Of a stretch of 64,000 nucleotides of DNA, positions 16,205 through 25,867 are shown piece after piece. A program made the translations under genes and the position numbers. The notes below the pieces were generated by a model. The model worked only from the letters and a program-made list of their open reading frames with translations. It had not been told where the DNA came from and searched no databases. Positions within the stretch are counted from its first letter, which is position 1, and each line of letters starts with the position of its first letter. Location: contig NZ_FCOF02000004.1 of the NCBI RefSeq assembly GCF_001544755.2, positions 124,001 through 188,000 of the forward strand, read 5' to 3'. Source of the DNA: Caballeronia catudaia. GTDB lineage: Bacteria > Pseudomonadota > Gammaproteobacteria > Burkholderiales > Burkholderiaceae.

Positions 16205-17863
16205 TCAGATGGCGCTCCAGCCTTTGTCGGCCGTGACCGGCTTGGCCACGCGCGGCGCGGACTTTGCAACCGGCGCGCGTGGCGCAATCGGCGCAAGCGC
16301 CGCCCCTTCCATCTTGAAAAAGGCCACGGCTTCGTTGAGCCTGCGCCCCTGATCTTCGAGCGACGAGGCCGCAGCCGCCGCTTCTTCGACGAGCGCTGCG
16401 TTCTGCTGCGTGACTTCGTCCATCTGCGTGATCGCCTGATTCACCTGCTCGATGCCGCGTCCCTGCTCCGCCGACGCCGCCGCGATCTCCTGCATGATGT
16501 CCGTCACGCGCGCGACGGCCTGCGTGACTTCGGCCATCGTGGTGCCGGCTTCGTCCGCGAGCACAGCGCCGTCGCGCACCTTGGTCGTCGAATCCGCGAT
16601 CAGTTCCTTGATCTCCTTCGCCGCCGTCGACGAACGCTGCGCGAGGCTGCGCACTTCGCTCGCGACGACTGCGAAGCCGCGGCCCTGCTCGCCCGCGCGC
16701 GCGGCCTCGACCGCCGCGTTGAGCGCAAGAATATTGGTCTGGAACGCGATGCCTTCGATGATCCCGGTGATCTCCGCGATCTTTCCCGAGCTGTCGCTGA
16801 TGCCGTTCATCGTGTCGACCACGCGGCCGACGACATCGCTGCCCTTCTTCGCGATATCCGACGCGTTCGACGCCAGCGCGCTTGCCTGCTGCGCGTTCTC
16901 GGCGTTCTGACGCACCGTCGACGTGAGTTCTTCCATGCTCGCCGCCGTCTCTTCGAGCGAAGCGGCCTGCTCTTCGGTGCGCTGGCTCAGATCGGTGTTG
17001 CCCGACGCGAGCTCCTTCGCCGCGCCGCCCACCGCGCCGCTGCTTTCGCGCACGCGGACGACGGTTTCGGTGAGGCGCGTGTTCATCGTGGCGAGCGCGC
17101 GCAGCAGGTCGCCGGTTTCGTCCTTCCGCTGCGCGACGATGCGGCTCGTCAGATCGCCGCGCGCCACCGTCTGCGCGATGCTGACCGCCTCGCCGATCGG
17201 CGTCGTGATCGAGCGCGTGACCGCGATGCCCGCGCCGGCCGCGAAGAGCGCCGCCACCGCGCACAACGCGATCAGCACGTTGCGCTGTGCGTGGTAGCTG
17301 GCCTCGTCGGCGCGCACGATTTCTTCGCGGCGCGCGGCGGTGTAGGTCGCGTAGTCGTCGGTGGCTTTCACGAGTTGCGCGAGCAGCGGGCGGCACTGCT
17401 CGTCCAGCTTGACGACCGCCTCTTCGTGCCGGCCCGCGAGCGCGGTGGCGACGATATCCGCCGCCACCGGCCCGTACAGCGCCTCGACACGCGCCATCTC
17501 GGCGACGAGGCTCTTCGCCTTCTCGCTCGCATCGGTCGCGGCGGCGATCATGTCCTGCAAACGCTTCAGCCGCGTCTGCACGTCCTCGTGCGCGCGCGTG
17601 ACTTCGGCTTTCTCGAGCTCGACATCGGCGGGCTTCGTGACGAGCACGAGATTGCGCGCGGCAATCGCGCGGCGATCGACGGCCGTGCGGATCTGCGCGG
17701 CGACATCGGCCCGTGCATTGATGCCGTTCACGTAATCGGCGAAGCTCTCCGTCGCATTGGACAGCGCGCGCAGCGACATGCCTGCAACCAGCACGACCAG
17801 TACAGCCAGAATGCCGAATCCTGCGATCAACTTGTTCTTGATCGCGATGTTCTCGAGGTTCAT
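16205..17863 (-). CDS. Methyl-accepting chemotaxis protein
   Basis: This 552-residue chemoreceptor starts at the ATG at 17863 (GAGAG upstream). A first membrane helix (about residues 11-32) is followed by a periplasmic four-helix sensor domain (about 33-190) and a second helix ([19 protein letters not shown]). HAMP comes next, then a long signalling coiled coil with the tip region [20 protein letters not shown]. Alanine/glutamate-rich methylation helices flank the tip. There is no C-terminal CheR-binding pentapeptide. The ligand is unknown. The gene is monocistronic and diverges from the aminotransferase gene, 294 bases away. Confidence 0.92.
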   Translation of the reverse strand: MNLENIAIKNKLIAGFGILAVLVVLVAGMSLRALSNATESFADYVNGINARADVAAQIRTAVDRRAIAARNLVLVTKPADVELEKAEVTRAHEDVQTRLKRLQDMIAAATDASEKAKSLVAEMARVEALYGPVAADIVATALAGRHEEAVVKLDEQCRPLLAQLVKATDDYATYTAARREEIVRADEASYHAQRNVLIALCAVAALFAAGAGIAVTRSITTPIGEAVSIAQTVARGDLTSRIVAQRKDETGDLLRALATMNTRLTETVVRVRESSGAVGGAAKELASGNTDLSQRTEEQAASLEETAASMEELTSTVRQNAENAQQASALASNASDIAKKGSDVVGRVVDTMNGISDSSGKIAEITGIIEGIAFQTNILALNAAVEAARAGEQGRGFAVVASEVRSLAQRSSTAAKEIKELIADSTTKVRDGAVLADEAGTTMAEVTQAVARVTDIMQEIAAASAEQGRGIEQVNQAITQMDEVTQQNAALVEEAAAAASSLEDQGRRLNEAVAFFKMEGAALAPIAPRAPVAKSAPRVAKPVTADKGWSAI

Positions 17864-18157
17864 GTTGTGGGTTCTCTCAGGTCTGTTCGACAGATAAACG
17901 GCGCCATCGCGTTTCGCTTTGCGCGGCATCCTGCACCGCACGGGCAAACGTCTGCCCGCAGGTCGGATTGGGCGCTCTACTGCTGATTACGGCGGGCGTG
18001 CTTTCGTCTGAAGGGTAAAAAATTCGGACGGTCCGCATTTTGTGCGATCCGCGCGGTCGGAACGGCCGGTTTCGCTTCGGTAATTGCCTACCTGCATCGG
18101 TGATCGGCGATACTGAACGCTCGTGCCCGCTTACGTTCAATTCACCCTCGCGCTCCG

Positions 18158-19426
18158 ATGCCCGATTTCCTCGACTACCGCACGCCCCAATTCGAAGCCG
18201 CGCTCGCGGCGCTTCCCGCTGCGCCCACCACGAACCTCGCCGTCGACGAAGCCTACTGGCACGCGGTGCGCGGCCTGTGGCATCACTCCGACGCGCTGAT
18301 CAATCTGGAAAACGGCTTCTGGGGCGCGATGACCGAGCCGGTCAAAGCAATGTTCCAGCACTGGACCGAGCGCGTGAATCGCGAAACGACGCTTTTCATC
18401 CGGCCGCATCTGATGACGCTGTACCAAGGCTTGCGCGAGCGTCTCGCGGCGGCGATGGGCTGCGCGGTCGAGGAAATCGAATTGACGCGCAACGCAACCG
18501 AGGCGCTGCTCGCGCTCATCAGCGGCTACAACCGGCTGGCGCCGGGCGACACCGTGCTTTACAGCGATCTCGAGTACCCGTGCGGCAAGGACGCGATGGA
18601 ATGGCTGCGCGAGCGGCGCGGCGTGACGCCGGTGCGGATCGTGATACCCGAACCCGCGACGCGCGAAGCCGTGCTCGAAACGTATTCGAAGGCGTTGCGC
18701 GAGCATCCGCGCACGCGGCTCGTGCTGCTCTCGCACGTGTGCTTCGCAACGGGTCTTGTGCTGCCCGTCGCGGACATATCGGCGATGGCGAAGGATGCGG
18801 GCGCCGACGTGATCGTCGACGCGGCGCATTCGTGGGGCCAGCTCGATTTCGACGTGCCCGATCTGAACGCGCCGTTCGCCGCGCTGAATCTGCACAAGTG
18901 GATCGGCGCGCCGCTCGGCTGTGGCGCGATCTATATCCGCCGTGGCCATGTCGCGTCGATCGACCCGTATTTCGGCGACCGCACCTGGCCCGCCGACGAC
19001 ATCCGCGCGCGCGTGCACACCGGCTCGCCGAACTTCGCCGCGTGGTTCACGCTGCCGGCCGCGCTCGACGTGCACCGGCGCATCGGCGCGAAGGCGAAGG
19101 AGATGCGTCTGCGGGCGTTGCGCGACGCGTGGGCGGAACCGGCGCGCGCGCTGCCCGGCGTGCAGATCATGACGCCCGCGGATGCGTCGACGAATTCGTC
19201 GATGAGCGCGGGCATCACCGCTTTCCGGCTGAACGGACGCGCGACCAAAGACGCCTGCGACGCGATCGTCGCCGCATTGCGCGAGCGCTTCGGCGTGTTC
19301 ACCGTCACGCGCCCCGGCCCTGACTCGGGCGAAGTCGTGCGCGTGACGCCCGCGCTGTTCTCGACGATGTCGGACGCGGCGCGTTTGCTCGAAGGCATCG
19401 AAACGCTGTCGCGCGAATCGAAATAA
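18158..19426 (+). CDS. Class V PLP-dependent aminotransferase (isopenicillin-N-epimerase-like)
   Basis: This 422-residue protein shows fold-type I, class V features. ELTRNATEAL binds the cofactor phosphate, VIVDAAHSWGQL contains the PLP aspartate and histidine, and NLHKWIGAPLG carries the Schiff-base lysine. The closest general group is the isopenicillin-N-epimerase/cysteine-desulfurase-like enzymes of unknown substrate. No accessory Fe-S or antibiotic genes are near, so neither activity should be assumed. It ends 3 bases before the convergent sirtuin gene. Confidence 0.88.
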   Translation: MPDFLDYRTPQFEAALAALPAAPTTNLAVDEAYWHAVRGLWHHSDALINLENGFWGAMTEPVKAMFQHWTERVNRETTLFIRPHLMTLYQGLRERLAAAMGCAVEEIELTRNATEALLALISGYNRLAPGDTVLYSDLEYPCGKDAMEWLRERRGVTPVRIVIPEPATREAVLETYSKALREHPRTRLVLLSHVCFATGLVLPVADISAMAKDAGADVIVDAAHSWGQLDFDVPDLNAPFAALNLHKWIGAPLGCGAIYIRRGHVASIDPYFGDRTWPADDIRARVHTGSPNFAAWFTLPAALDVHRRIGAKAKEMRLRALRDAWAEPARALPGVQIMTPADASTNSSMSAGITAFRLNGRATKDACDAIVAALRERFGVFTVTRPGPDSGEVVRVTPALFSTMSDAARLLEGIETLSRESK

Positions 19427-19429
19427 GCG

Positions 19430-20248
19430 TCAGCGCACGTCGAGCCGCTCGATCAGGCGTTCGAGCGCTTCGGAACACGGCGCTTCGATCTTGAGCGCGA
19501 GGAGCGCATCGGCGCGTGTCTTGCCGATGTTGATGGCGGCGATCGGCTTGCCGCTCTTCGCGGCCCATTCGCAGAAGCGATAGCCCGAATACACCATCAG
19601 CGACGACCCGACGACGAGCATCGCGTCGGCGGCTTCGAGCGAGCGCGCTGCGTCGTCGACGAGCACGCGCGGCACGCTCTCGCCGAAGAACACCACGTCG
19701 GGCTTGAGCACGCCGCCGCAGCGCGTGCAGCCGGGCACATCGAACGAGGCGAAGTCCAGATCTTCGATCTGCGCGTCGCCGTCCGGCACTGCGGGCGCCG
19801 TGTAACCGACGAAACCCGGATTCGCCGCCTCCAGCATGTTCTGCACCGCCCCGCGCGTGTGCCGCTCGCCGCATTCGATGCAACGCACCCGCCCGATATT
19901 GCCGTGCAGCTCGATCACATCGGGATTACCCGCGCGCGTGTGCAGTCCATCGACGTTCTGGGTGACGAGCCGATGCACCCGCGAGCGCGCCGCGAGCGCT
20001 CGCAACGCGTGATGCGCGGCGTTCGGCCGGGCCTTCTCGACCACCGGCCAGCCGATCAGACTGCGCGCCCAGTAGCGCCGCCGCGCATAGTCGGAGCCGA
20101 GAAAATCTTTCAGCAGGATCGGCGCGCGGCCGGTGCGCTGGCCTTCGCGGTCGCGATAACAGGGGATGCCCGACTCCGTACTGATGCCCGCGCCCGAGAG
20201 CACGAAAAGCCGCGGATGCCGTTCGACGAATTCATGAAGCTGCTGCAC
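19430..20248 (-). CDS. Sir2-family NAD-dependent deacylase (class II sirtuin-like)
   Basis: This 272-residue sirtuin shows the NAD site GAGISTESGIPCYR, TQNVDGLH and the catalytic histidine in ELHGN. Four zinc cysteines come from CIEC and CTRC, and VVGSSL lies near the end. The pattern with a long insert between the zinc pairs fits class II (SIRT4-like) bacterial sirtuins. The start is a GTG at 20248, chosen because AAAGGA sits six bases upstream; the longer frame reads into the divergent promoter. It probably removes acyl groups from lysines. It is transcribed away from the alcohol dehydrogenase gene. Confidence 0.9.
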   Translation of the reverse strand: MQQLHEFVERHPRLFVLSGAGISTESGIPCYRDREGQRTGRAPILLKDFLGSDYARRRYWARSLIGWPVVEKARPNAAHHALRALAARSRVHRLVTQNVDGLHTRAGNPDVIELHGNIGRVRCIECGERHTRGAVQNMLEAANPGFVGYTAPAVPDGDAQIEDLDFASFDVPGCTRCGGVLKPDVVFFGESVPRVLVDDAARSLEAADAMLVVGSSLMVYSGYRFCEWAAKSGKPIAAINIGKTRADALLALKIEAPCSEALERLIERLDVR

Positions 20249-20350
20249 GTTCCGTCCTTTCTCGCGCGTGGGGTGCGCGTCGTTGTCGTGAAAATATAAG
20301 GCGAAACCGCGCGCCGCTGGCCTTACCACTTTTAGAATATTGAAATTGGC

Positions 20351-20379
20351 TTGACCAAATCGGCGCACCTCGTTAGATT
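20351..20379 (+). promoter_or_regulatory. Predicted sigma-70 promoter of the Zn-dehydrogenase gene
   Basis: TTGACC (20351-20356) and TAGATT (20374-20379) are separated by 17 bases and lie 40 bases before the ATG at 20419. This is a sequence match only. Confidence 0.5.
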
Positions 20380-20418
20380 GTCTGACGCCCCACTCCAAAG
20401 ACACCACGAGACACAAGC

Positions 20419-21429
20419 ATGCTGACCGTCATTTGCGAAACGCCCGGAACCCTGAAAGCCGAACAGCGCGAGAAACCGCAGCGCGGCGAAAACGAAGTGC
20501 TGCTGCGCGTGAAGCGCGTCGGCGTGTGCGGCACGGACCTGCACATCTTCACCGGCAATCAGCCGTATCTTTCGTATCCGCGTGTGATGGGCCACGAACT
20601 TTCCGGCGTGATCGAGGAAGCGGACCCGGCGAGCGGCCTGAAGGCGGGCGACACCGTCTATGTGATGCCCTATCTGTCGTGCGGCAAGTGCATCGCGTGC
20701 CGTCAGGGCAAGACCAACTGCTGCGTAAATATTCAGGTGCTGGGCGTGCATCGCGACGGCGCGTTCACCGAATACCTGAACCTGCCCGCGCAATTCGTGC
20801 ACAAGGCGGAAGGCGTGACGCTCGATCAGGCCGCGATGGTCGAATTCCTCGCGATCGGCGCGCATGCCGTGCGACGCGCGGACGTGCAGCCGAAACAGCG
20901 CGTGCTGGTCGTCGGCGCCGGTCCGATCGGCATGGCGGCCATCACTTTCGCGCGGCTGCGCGGCGCGAACGTCACCGCGCTCGACACGCGCGAAGACCGC
21001 CTCGCGTTCTGCAAGCGGGAACTGAAGGCCGACGCGACCGTGCAGATCGGCGAGCATGACAAGGAAGAACTGTCGAAGCTGACGAACGGCGAATTTTTCG
21101 ATGTCGTCTTCGACGCGACCGGCAACTCACGCGCGATGGAGCGCGGCTTCGAGTTCATCGCGCATGGCGGCAAGTATGTGCTGGTGTCGATCGTGCCGGA
21201 CCGCATCTCGTTCGCCGATCCCGAGTTTCACAAGCGCGAAGCGACATTGCTCGCGAGCCGCAACGCGACGCCCGAGGACTTCGAGACGGTGCTCGCCGCG
21301 ATGCGCAAAGGCGAAGTGCCGACCGATGCGCTCAACACGCATCGTCTGACGCTCTCCGACGTGCCCGAGCGCTTCTCGTCGCTGCTCGATCCGAAAGCGG
21401 GCGTCGTGAAGGCGATCGTCGAGTGTTGA
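20419..21429 (+). CDS. Zinc-dependent alcohol/polyol dehydrogenase family protein
   Basis: This 336-residue medium-chain dehydrogenase has the catalytic zinc ligands Cys in VGVCGTDLH, the GHE motif (VMGHELSGVI) and a later Glu. The structural zinc set is PYLSCGKCIACRQGKTNCC. A Rossmann loop VVGAGPIGMAA binds NAD(P). The length and style resemble L-galactonate, L-threonine and other sugar-alcohol dehydrogenases of the YjjN/LgoD group. No sugar operon surrounds it, so the substrate cannot be set. It has a credible promoter at 20351-20379. Confidence 0.88.
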   Translation: MLTVICETPGTLKAEQREKPQRGENEVLLRVKRVGVCGTDLHIFTGNQPYLSYPRVMGHELSGVIEEADPASGLKAGDTVYVMPYLSCGKCIACRQGKTNCCVNIQVLGVHRDGAFTEYLNLPAQFVHKAEGVTLDQAAMVEFLAIGAHAVRRADVQPKQRVLVVGAGPIGMAAITFARLRGANVTALDTREDRLAFCKRELKADATVQIGEHDKEELSKLTNGEFFDVVFDATGNSRAMERGFEFIAHGGKYVLVSIVPDRISFADPEFHKREATLLASRNATPEDFETVLAAMRKGEVPTDALNTHRLTLSDVPERFSSLLDPKAGVVKAIVEC

Positions 21430-21437
21430 TGGATTAG

Positions 21438-21836
21438 TCAGGGCGCGCCGCGTGCGAAGCGCGGGCGTCCTTGCGCGTCGTGCCACGGCTCGGCGCTCTT
21501 GCACCAGATTTCATACTGCGGCGGATACAGCCCGGTTTCGTCGAAGATGCCGGTCGGCACTTCGATCTCGTCCACGCCATCGAACGCCAGATAGACGGGC
21601 GAACCGCATGTCGGGCAATGATGGCGCTTGCCTGTCGCTGAACTTTCCCACGCCACCGTGCCGCCCGATACATCGAACGCCGCGCGCGTGAAAATTGCGT
21701 AGACGCCGAACGGCGCGCCGTGAATGCGCCGGCACGTCATGCAGTGACACAGATTCACTTCCTTCGGCTCGCCCGTGACGCGCACGCGCACTGCGCCGCA
21801 TGCGCAACCGCCTGCGTGGATCGGCTGAGAGCTCAT
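21438..21836 (-). CDS. GFA-family (CENP-V/GFA domain) zinc protein
   Basis: This 132-residue protein is a single GFA domain with zinc-binding cysteines in GGCACGAV, CHCMTCRR and CPTCGSPVY. Homologues are described as glutathione-dependent formaldehyde-activating or as S-glutathionyl-binding proteins, but most have no proven activity. The ATG at 21836 begins MSSQPIHAGGC. It lies 8 bases from the convergent alcohol dehydrogenase. A shared role in aldehyde handling is possible but unproven. Confidence 0.88.
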   Translation of the reverse strand: MSSQPIHAGGCACGAVRVRVTGEPKEVNLCHCMTCRRIHGAPFGVYAIFTRAAFDVSGGTVAWESSATGKRHHCPTCGSPVYLAFDGVDEIEVPTGIFDETGLYPPQYEIWCKSAEPWHDAQGRPRFARGAP

Positions 21837-21894
21837 GCGTCGTTTCTCCCCCCGATCGGCAACGCCCGGCATGATCCGGGCGCTTGCCGGTGAT

Positions 21895-22446
21895 TCATCG
21901 CACGAAGTAGCCGCGGTTCGACATGCAGTCGCTGTAGGCGCGCCAGTAGCGCACCATCGGCGGTTCGGGCGGCGGAAGCGGCGGCATTTTCATGTCGCCG
22001 CCGTAGATGGCGTCGGATGCGCCGGAAGCCCCGGCCGCAATCGATGCCGGAAGCGTGGGCATGGCCGACGATGCGTCGCGCGGCGCGGAAGCGCCCGCTA
22101 CCATCGCCGCCGGTGCACCCGACGCCGCGACGGCCGCCGCCGCACCCGATGCCGGCACCGCGGCAGAAGCGCCGTGCGCGCCCGATGCAAGCGCCGGCAA
22201 CGGCGGCTCGACCGGACGCGGCGGCGTGAGCACGCGTGTTTCGCGCGGCGCGTCGCGCGGTGCGGTCTGCGGCTCGCGCGCCATGTTCACTTTCGTCGTC
22301 TGGTTGGCGTAGCCGTAGCAGGCGGCGTTATCGACCGATTGCTGCCATGAGGACTGGCTGCGTCCGGGCACGGTGAGCGGCTGCTGCGCGAAGGCGGCGC
22401 CACACGCCGCGAGCAAGGCGATTCCCGCGTAAGTGGAAGGTCTCAT
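21895..22446 (-). CDS. Secreted Ala/Ser/Gly-rich hypothetical protein
   Basis: This 183-residue protein begins with a signal peptide (STYAGIALLAACGAAFAQQ). A short N-terminal module with one cysteine (NAACYGYANQTTKVNMA) is followed by a Pro/Arg segment, then about 60 residues of repeated ASGA-like units. A C-terminal tail, VRYWRAYSDCMSNRGYFV, carries a second cysteine. The two cysteines bracketing a flexible linker suggest a disulfide-closed loop. The tail resembles the small periplasmic proteins of Burkholderiales ending in DCM..RGY. No function is recognised. Confidence 0.7.
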   Translation of the reverse strand: MRPSTYAGIALLAACGAAFAQQPLTVPGRSQSSWQQSVDNAACYGYANQTTKVNMAREPQTAPRDAPRETRVLTPPRPVEPPLPALASGAHGASAAVPASGAAAAVAASGAPAAMVAGASAPRDASSAMPTLPASIAAGASGASDAIYGGDMKMPPLPPPEPPMVRYWRAYSDCMSNRGYFVR

Positions 22447-22644
22447 TGGCTTGCAGTTCCCCGATGCGGTGTTTTTTGTCGTTGCAGGCCGCACCGCTCA
22501 CACATATCTCGGCGGCGCGAGTCTGCGCCGGGCCTGCTGCCAAGGATACCGCGACCGCCAAACCGTCCACGCCAGAAGCACTGGCATCTTCCGCCAATTT
22601 TTCAGACGTGAGCGGCCCGGCGCACACCCACGGGAAGCCGTGCG

Positions 22645-23289
22645 TCAGAACTTCATGCCGACGCCGACGCCGATCACCCACGGATCGATCTTCAGCGAGC
22701 CGAGATCCGCGCCATTGGCCGACGCGCTGGTACGCATCCAGATCTTCTTCAGGTCCGCGTTGACGAACAGGTTCTTCGCCACTTGCACGTCGACGCCGGC
22801 CTGCAGTGCCGGACCGAAGCTGCTGCGCGTGATCGACACCGGCGTGTCGCCGGCCTTCAGCTTGTCGTTGTAGAAGTAGGTGTAGTTCAGACCCGCGCCG
22901 ACGTACGGACGCACGCGGCCCGCGTGATTGAAGTGATATTGCAGGAGCAGCGTAGGCGGCAACACGCCCACGCCGCCAAGCCCGCCGATATTCGATGTCA
23001 CCTGATGCCGTGACGTCGCGAGAATCAGTTCCATGCCGATCTGGTCGGTGAACATGTACGTGAAGTCGAGCTCGGGCACGATGGCGTTGTTGACGCCGAC
23101 GCCGAGCGTGCCCAGCGCGCCGCCCGCCGACACGTCGGGCTGGATGCTGATCGCGCGCAGCCGCACGAGAATGTCGCCCGCGTGAATGCCGTCTATCGAA
23201 CTGTTCGACGACGTCTCGCCCGCTGCCTGCGCCGTGCCCGCGAACAGCGCCGCGCATGCCATCACGATGGCCCCGAGACCTTTTCTCAT
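22645..23289 (-). CDS. ompW: OmpW-family outer membrane protein
   Basis: This 214-residue protein has a signal peptide followed by an eight-stranded OmpW barrel. Typical stretches are GDILVRLRAISIQPD at the start, VPELDFTYMFTDQIGMELILA in the middle, RPYVGAGLNYTYFY, and a C-terminal strand ending in Phe (VIGVGVGMKF) as the Bam complex requires. The ATG at 23289 has a GGGAAAGA ribosome site. OmpW proteins form a narrow hydrophobic channel for small apolar molecules and are often stress-regulated. The gene stands alone. Confidence 0.92.
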   Translation of the reverse strand: MRKGLGAIVMACAALFAGTAQAAGETSSNSSIDGIHAGDILVRLRAISIQPDVSAGGALGTLGVGVNNAIVPELDFTYMFTDQIGMELILATSRHQVTSNIGGLGGVGVLPPTLLLQYHFNHAGRVRPYVGAGLNYTYFYNDKLKAGDTPVSITRSSFGPALQAGVDVQVAKNLFVNADLKKIWMRTSASANGADLGSLKIDPWVIGVGVGMKF

Positions 23290-23492
23290 TTCTATCTTTC
23301 CCACGTTAAAAATGAGAATTGTCCCGTCAGGCCGCCGTTCCGCCTTTGATGGCAGTCAACCGTGCCGTGCGCATGCACACTCGCATGCCGCCCGCTTGCG
23401 CGCGGACAAGTAACGTGTTCGAAAGCCGCCGGAAAGCGGGTCCACGCCTTGCTAACTCAAAGGGAAAGTGCAGAACAGATGCGAGGCAGCAG

Positions 23493-23786
23493 ATGAAACC
23501 CACACTCGGCACACTCGGGCGCATGGCGGGAATCCTGCTCGGCGGCACGCTAGCCGTCGTGGCAAGCGCGCAGCAGGCGCCGCAGAAACCGAACAAGCTC
23601 GACTACGACAGCACGCCCGCGTATTCAGAGAAGAACGTCACGCCGCCCGCGGCCGCCGCCGCGAACGCCAGCGACGCGCTGAAGACGCGCCCCGGCGAAA
23701 AGTCCGCGGGCAAAGGCGCAAAGCCCGATCGGCCGAACGGACTCGGCTTCGATGCGGGCGCAAGCGGCATGGGCAAGAAGCAGTAG
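23493..23786 (+). CDS. Small secreted hypothetical protein
   Basis: This 97-residue protein starts with a signal peptide (GTLGRMAGILLGGTLAVVASA) and continues with a charged, Ala/Lys/Pro-rich, probably disordered mature part (KLDYDSTPAYSEKNVTPP, then KSAGKGAKPDRPNG). The ATG at 23493 is preceded by GAGGCAGCAG, a plausible ribosome site. No domain is recognised. It converges with the following gene. Confidence 0.6.
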   Translation: MKPTLGTLGRMAGILLGGTLAVVASAQQAPQKPNKLDYDSTPAYSEKNVTPPAAAAANASDALKTRPGEKSAGKGAKPDRPNGLGFDAGASGMGKKQ

Positions 23787-23792
23787 CGGCGA

Positions 23793-24314
23793 TCAGGCGT
23801 CGGAGGGCTTGTCCGGCCACGGCCACGTGGCGTAGCGAGACGGTTTCCTGGACGCAGCCTTGGCGCCCCGCTTCTCCGCGGGCGTTGGAGCGGGAGCGGG
23901 AGCGGATGGCTCAGCCTCGTGCGCCGGCGCCGCGCTGACCGCGGTATCGGGCAGATCCTCCCCAAACCACGGCACGTCGTTGCGCCGCTCTGTCACGTAC
24001 GCATCCCACCCTGGCGCGTTATCCGCGAAGAGATCGTGCTTGACGGTGTTGGCGAGCATCGGGCGATTCAAGGTTTCATCGAGCAGCCCCTTCGGCCACA
24101 CGAAAAACGCGCCCGTAGCACGGCGGATGAAATCGCGCGGCGTCATCTTGTCGTCGACGAAGCCGAGCAGCGTGAAGCCCGCGAGCGCATCGTTGCCCTT
24201 CACCGCATCGCCGATGCTCGCATAATCGTCGGCGCATTGGCTCAGGCAAAACACCGTCTCCAGCACATCGCCAAGATGCAGCAGCAGTGCGCGTCGTTCG
24301 TAGGGATCTTGCAT
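23793..24314 (-). CDS. Conserved hypothetical cytoplasmic protein
   Basis: This protein of about 173 residues starts at the ATG at 24314 (MQDPYERRALLLHLGDVLE) or at an ATG seven codons earlier. The first 120 residues look like a compact helical domain (VFCLSQCADDYASIGDAVKG, DFIRRATGAFFVWP). The last 50 are an Ala/Pro linker and a basic tail with WPWPDKPSDA. I do not recognise the family. It has no signal peptide. Confidence 0.65.
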   Translation of the reverse strand: MQDPYERRALLLHLGDVLETVFCLSQCADDYASIGDAVKGNDALAGFTLLGFVDDKMTPRDFIRRATGAFFVWPKGLLDETLNRPMLANTVKHDLFADNAPGWDAYVTERRNDVPWFGEDLPDTAVSAAPAHEAEPSAPAPAPTPAEKRGAKAASRKPSRYATWPWPDKPSDA

Positions 24315-24472
24315 GGCGGTCTCTTGTTTCGTCATTCGCTGTTCCGATATGTCGAGGTGGATTCATCGGCGCGCACTGCCGCACGTGCCGCGTTCATCTC
24401 GAATTTTAGCGAACCTGCCGTGACACGTCGGCGCGCGAGCGCTCGGATCACTTCGAAAAGCGCGTGCGAAAA

Positions 24473-24700
24473 CTAGACGAGGCCGGAACCCGCGAGCGCC
24501 GCGTCGCGGAGTTGCGGGTCGTGCATCGTGCGCCAAAGTTTGAAGCGCGTGAGCGGACCTCGCGGCGCGCGCGCATCGAGCGGCGCGAACGGGTCGTAGC
24601 GTTCGGGCAGCGCGATGCGCCTGGAACACAGCGCATAGCCGAACGCGATTGCTCCGATGAGCACGGCGAGCAGCAGCCACGCGACGATGCGTGCGATCAC
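24473..24700 (-). pseudogene. Extensin-like protein N-terminal remnant
   Basis: This 75-codon frame has an N-terminal membrane helix (IVAWLLLAVLIGAIAFGYAL), then LPERYDPFAPLDARAP and LTRFKLWRTMHDPQLRDAAL. This is the usual opening of bacterial extensin-family proteins (roughly 230 residues), which continue with a cysteine-containing domain. Here a TAG follows at GSGLV, and no downstream frame restores the rest of the domain. I read it as a truncated gene; a genuine short membrane protein is the alternative. It begins 6 bases after the ferredoxin reductase gene ends on the same strand and was probably co-transcribed with it. Confidence 0.55.
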
Positions 24701-24706
24701 GCCGGC

Positions 24707-25762
24707 TTATGCGCTATCGGCCGCGTGCGCGGCGTTCACGCGCTCGGCGAGTTTCGCGTCGTAGCTCGAATGCACGTGGACGCGCTTTTTCTCGGGATAC
24801 GCGTACGCATAAGCCCTGCGCAATGCGAGCGATGCTTCGTGAAAGCCTGACAAGATGAGCTTCTGCTTGTTCGGATAGTTGGCGATATCGCCGACCGCGA
24901 AAATGCCGGGCCGCGACGATTCATAGTTCGACGTATCCACTTCGATGCGTCCGCCGCGCACATCGAGATTCCATGTCGCGATCGGCCCGAGCTCTGAGAC
25001 GAGACCGTAGAGCGCGACGATCTCGTCCACGGGGATATCGCTCGCGCCTTCGATCTGTTTGATGCGCGCGCCGCGCAGCGTGCCATCGGGCGCATCGAGC
25101 GATTCGATCATCCCGACGACGAAATCCATCTCGCCGGCATCGACTGCGCGTTTCATCATCGCGACGGAGTTGGCTGCTGCCGAGAAACCGCTGCGCCGAT
25201 GCACGAGCGTGAGCTTCTTTGCGATGTCCTTCAACGCGAGCGCCCAGTCGAGCGCCGAGTCGCCGCCGCCCGCGACGATGATTTCCTTGTCGGCGAAATC
25301 CGCCACGCGCGAGACGCTGTAGTGCACGTGTTTGTCTTCGAGCGCGGCGACTTCGGGCAATTGCAGGCGCTGCGGCACGAAGGCGCCGTTGCCTGCGGCG
25401 ATGAGAATCGCGGCGGCATCGAAGGTCATGCCGTTTTCAGTCTCGATCGTCCAGCGATGATCGTCTTCGCGCTGCGTGACGGACTGCACGCGCTGATCGA
25501 GATGGATGGGCACGTCGAAGGGACGAATCTGTTCGAGCAGACGATCGACGAGCTCGCGCGCGGTGCAGGACGGGATCGCGGGGATATCGTAGATGGGCTT
25601 GTCGGGATAGAGCTCGATGCACTGCCCGCCGATGCGCCCGAGCGTATCGACGATCTGGCACGTGAGGCCGATCACGCCGGCTTCGAAGGCGGCGAATAGG
25701 CCTACGGGGCCTGCGCCTATGATCAATACGTCGGTTTTTATCGCTTCGCGTTGGGGTTCCAT
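24707..25762 (-). CDS. Ferredoxin/flavodoxin-NADP reductase, thioredoxin-reductase type
   Basis: This 351-residue flavoprotein has the FAD loop GAGPVGLFAAFEAG, the NADPH loop GGGDSALDWAL and a third FAD motif GIFAVGDIA. It lacks the redox CxxC of thioredoxin reductase, which identifies the type-2 ferredoxin-NADP reductases (YumC-like) common in Burkholderiales. It moves electrons between NADPH and ferredoxin or flavodoxin in the cytoplasm. FNR lengths near 350 are usual. No ferredoxin gene is adjacent. Confidence 0.9.
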   Translation of the reverse strand: MEPQREAIKTDVLIIGAGPVGLFAAFEAGVIGLTCQIVDTLGRIGGQCIELYPDKPIYDIPAIPSCTARELVDRLLEQIRPFDVPIHLDQRVQSVTQREDDHRWTIETENGMTFDAAAILIAAGNGAFVPQRLQLPEVAALEDKHVHYSVSRVADFADKEIIVAGGGDSALDWALALKDIAKKLTLVHRRSGFSAAANSVAMMKRAVDAGEMDFVVGMIESLDAPDGTLRGARIKQIEGASDIPVDEIVALYGLVSELGPIATWNLDVRGGRIEVDTSNYESSRPGIFAVGDIANYPNKQKLILSGFHEASLALRRAYAYAYPEKKRVHVHSSYDAKLAERVNAAHAADSA

Positions 25763-25867
25763 TTCGGGGCTTTTCCGGTTCTTTGCTTTTCAGCATTCTC
25801 CGGGCCACGATACAGAAAGCGCTTTGATGGGGCAACGAAGCCCCTTTTGGCTTAGCGGCGATTGGAC

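Noticed and set aside
17941..17958. Hairpin CGGGCA-AACGTC-TGCCCG between the chemoreceptor and aminotransferase
   Set aside because: A 6-base stem in GC-rich DNA is expected by chance; it has no T-run and is not placed at a promoter element I can identify.
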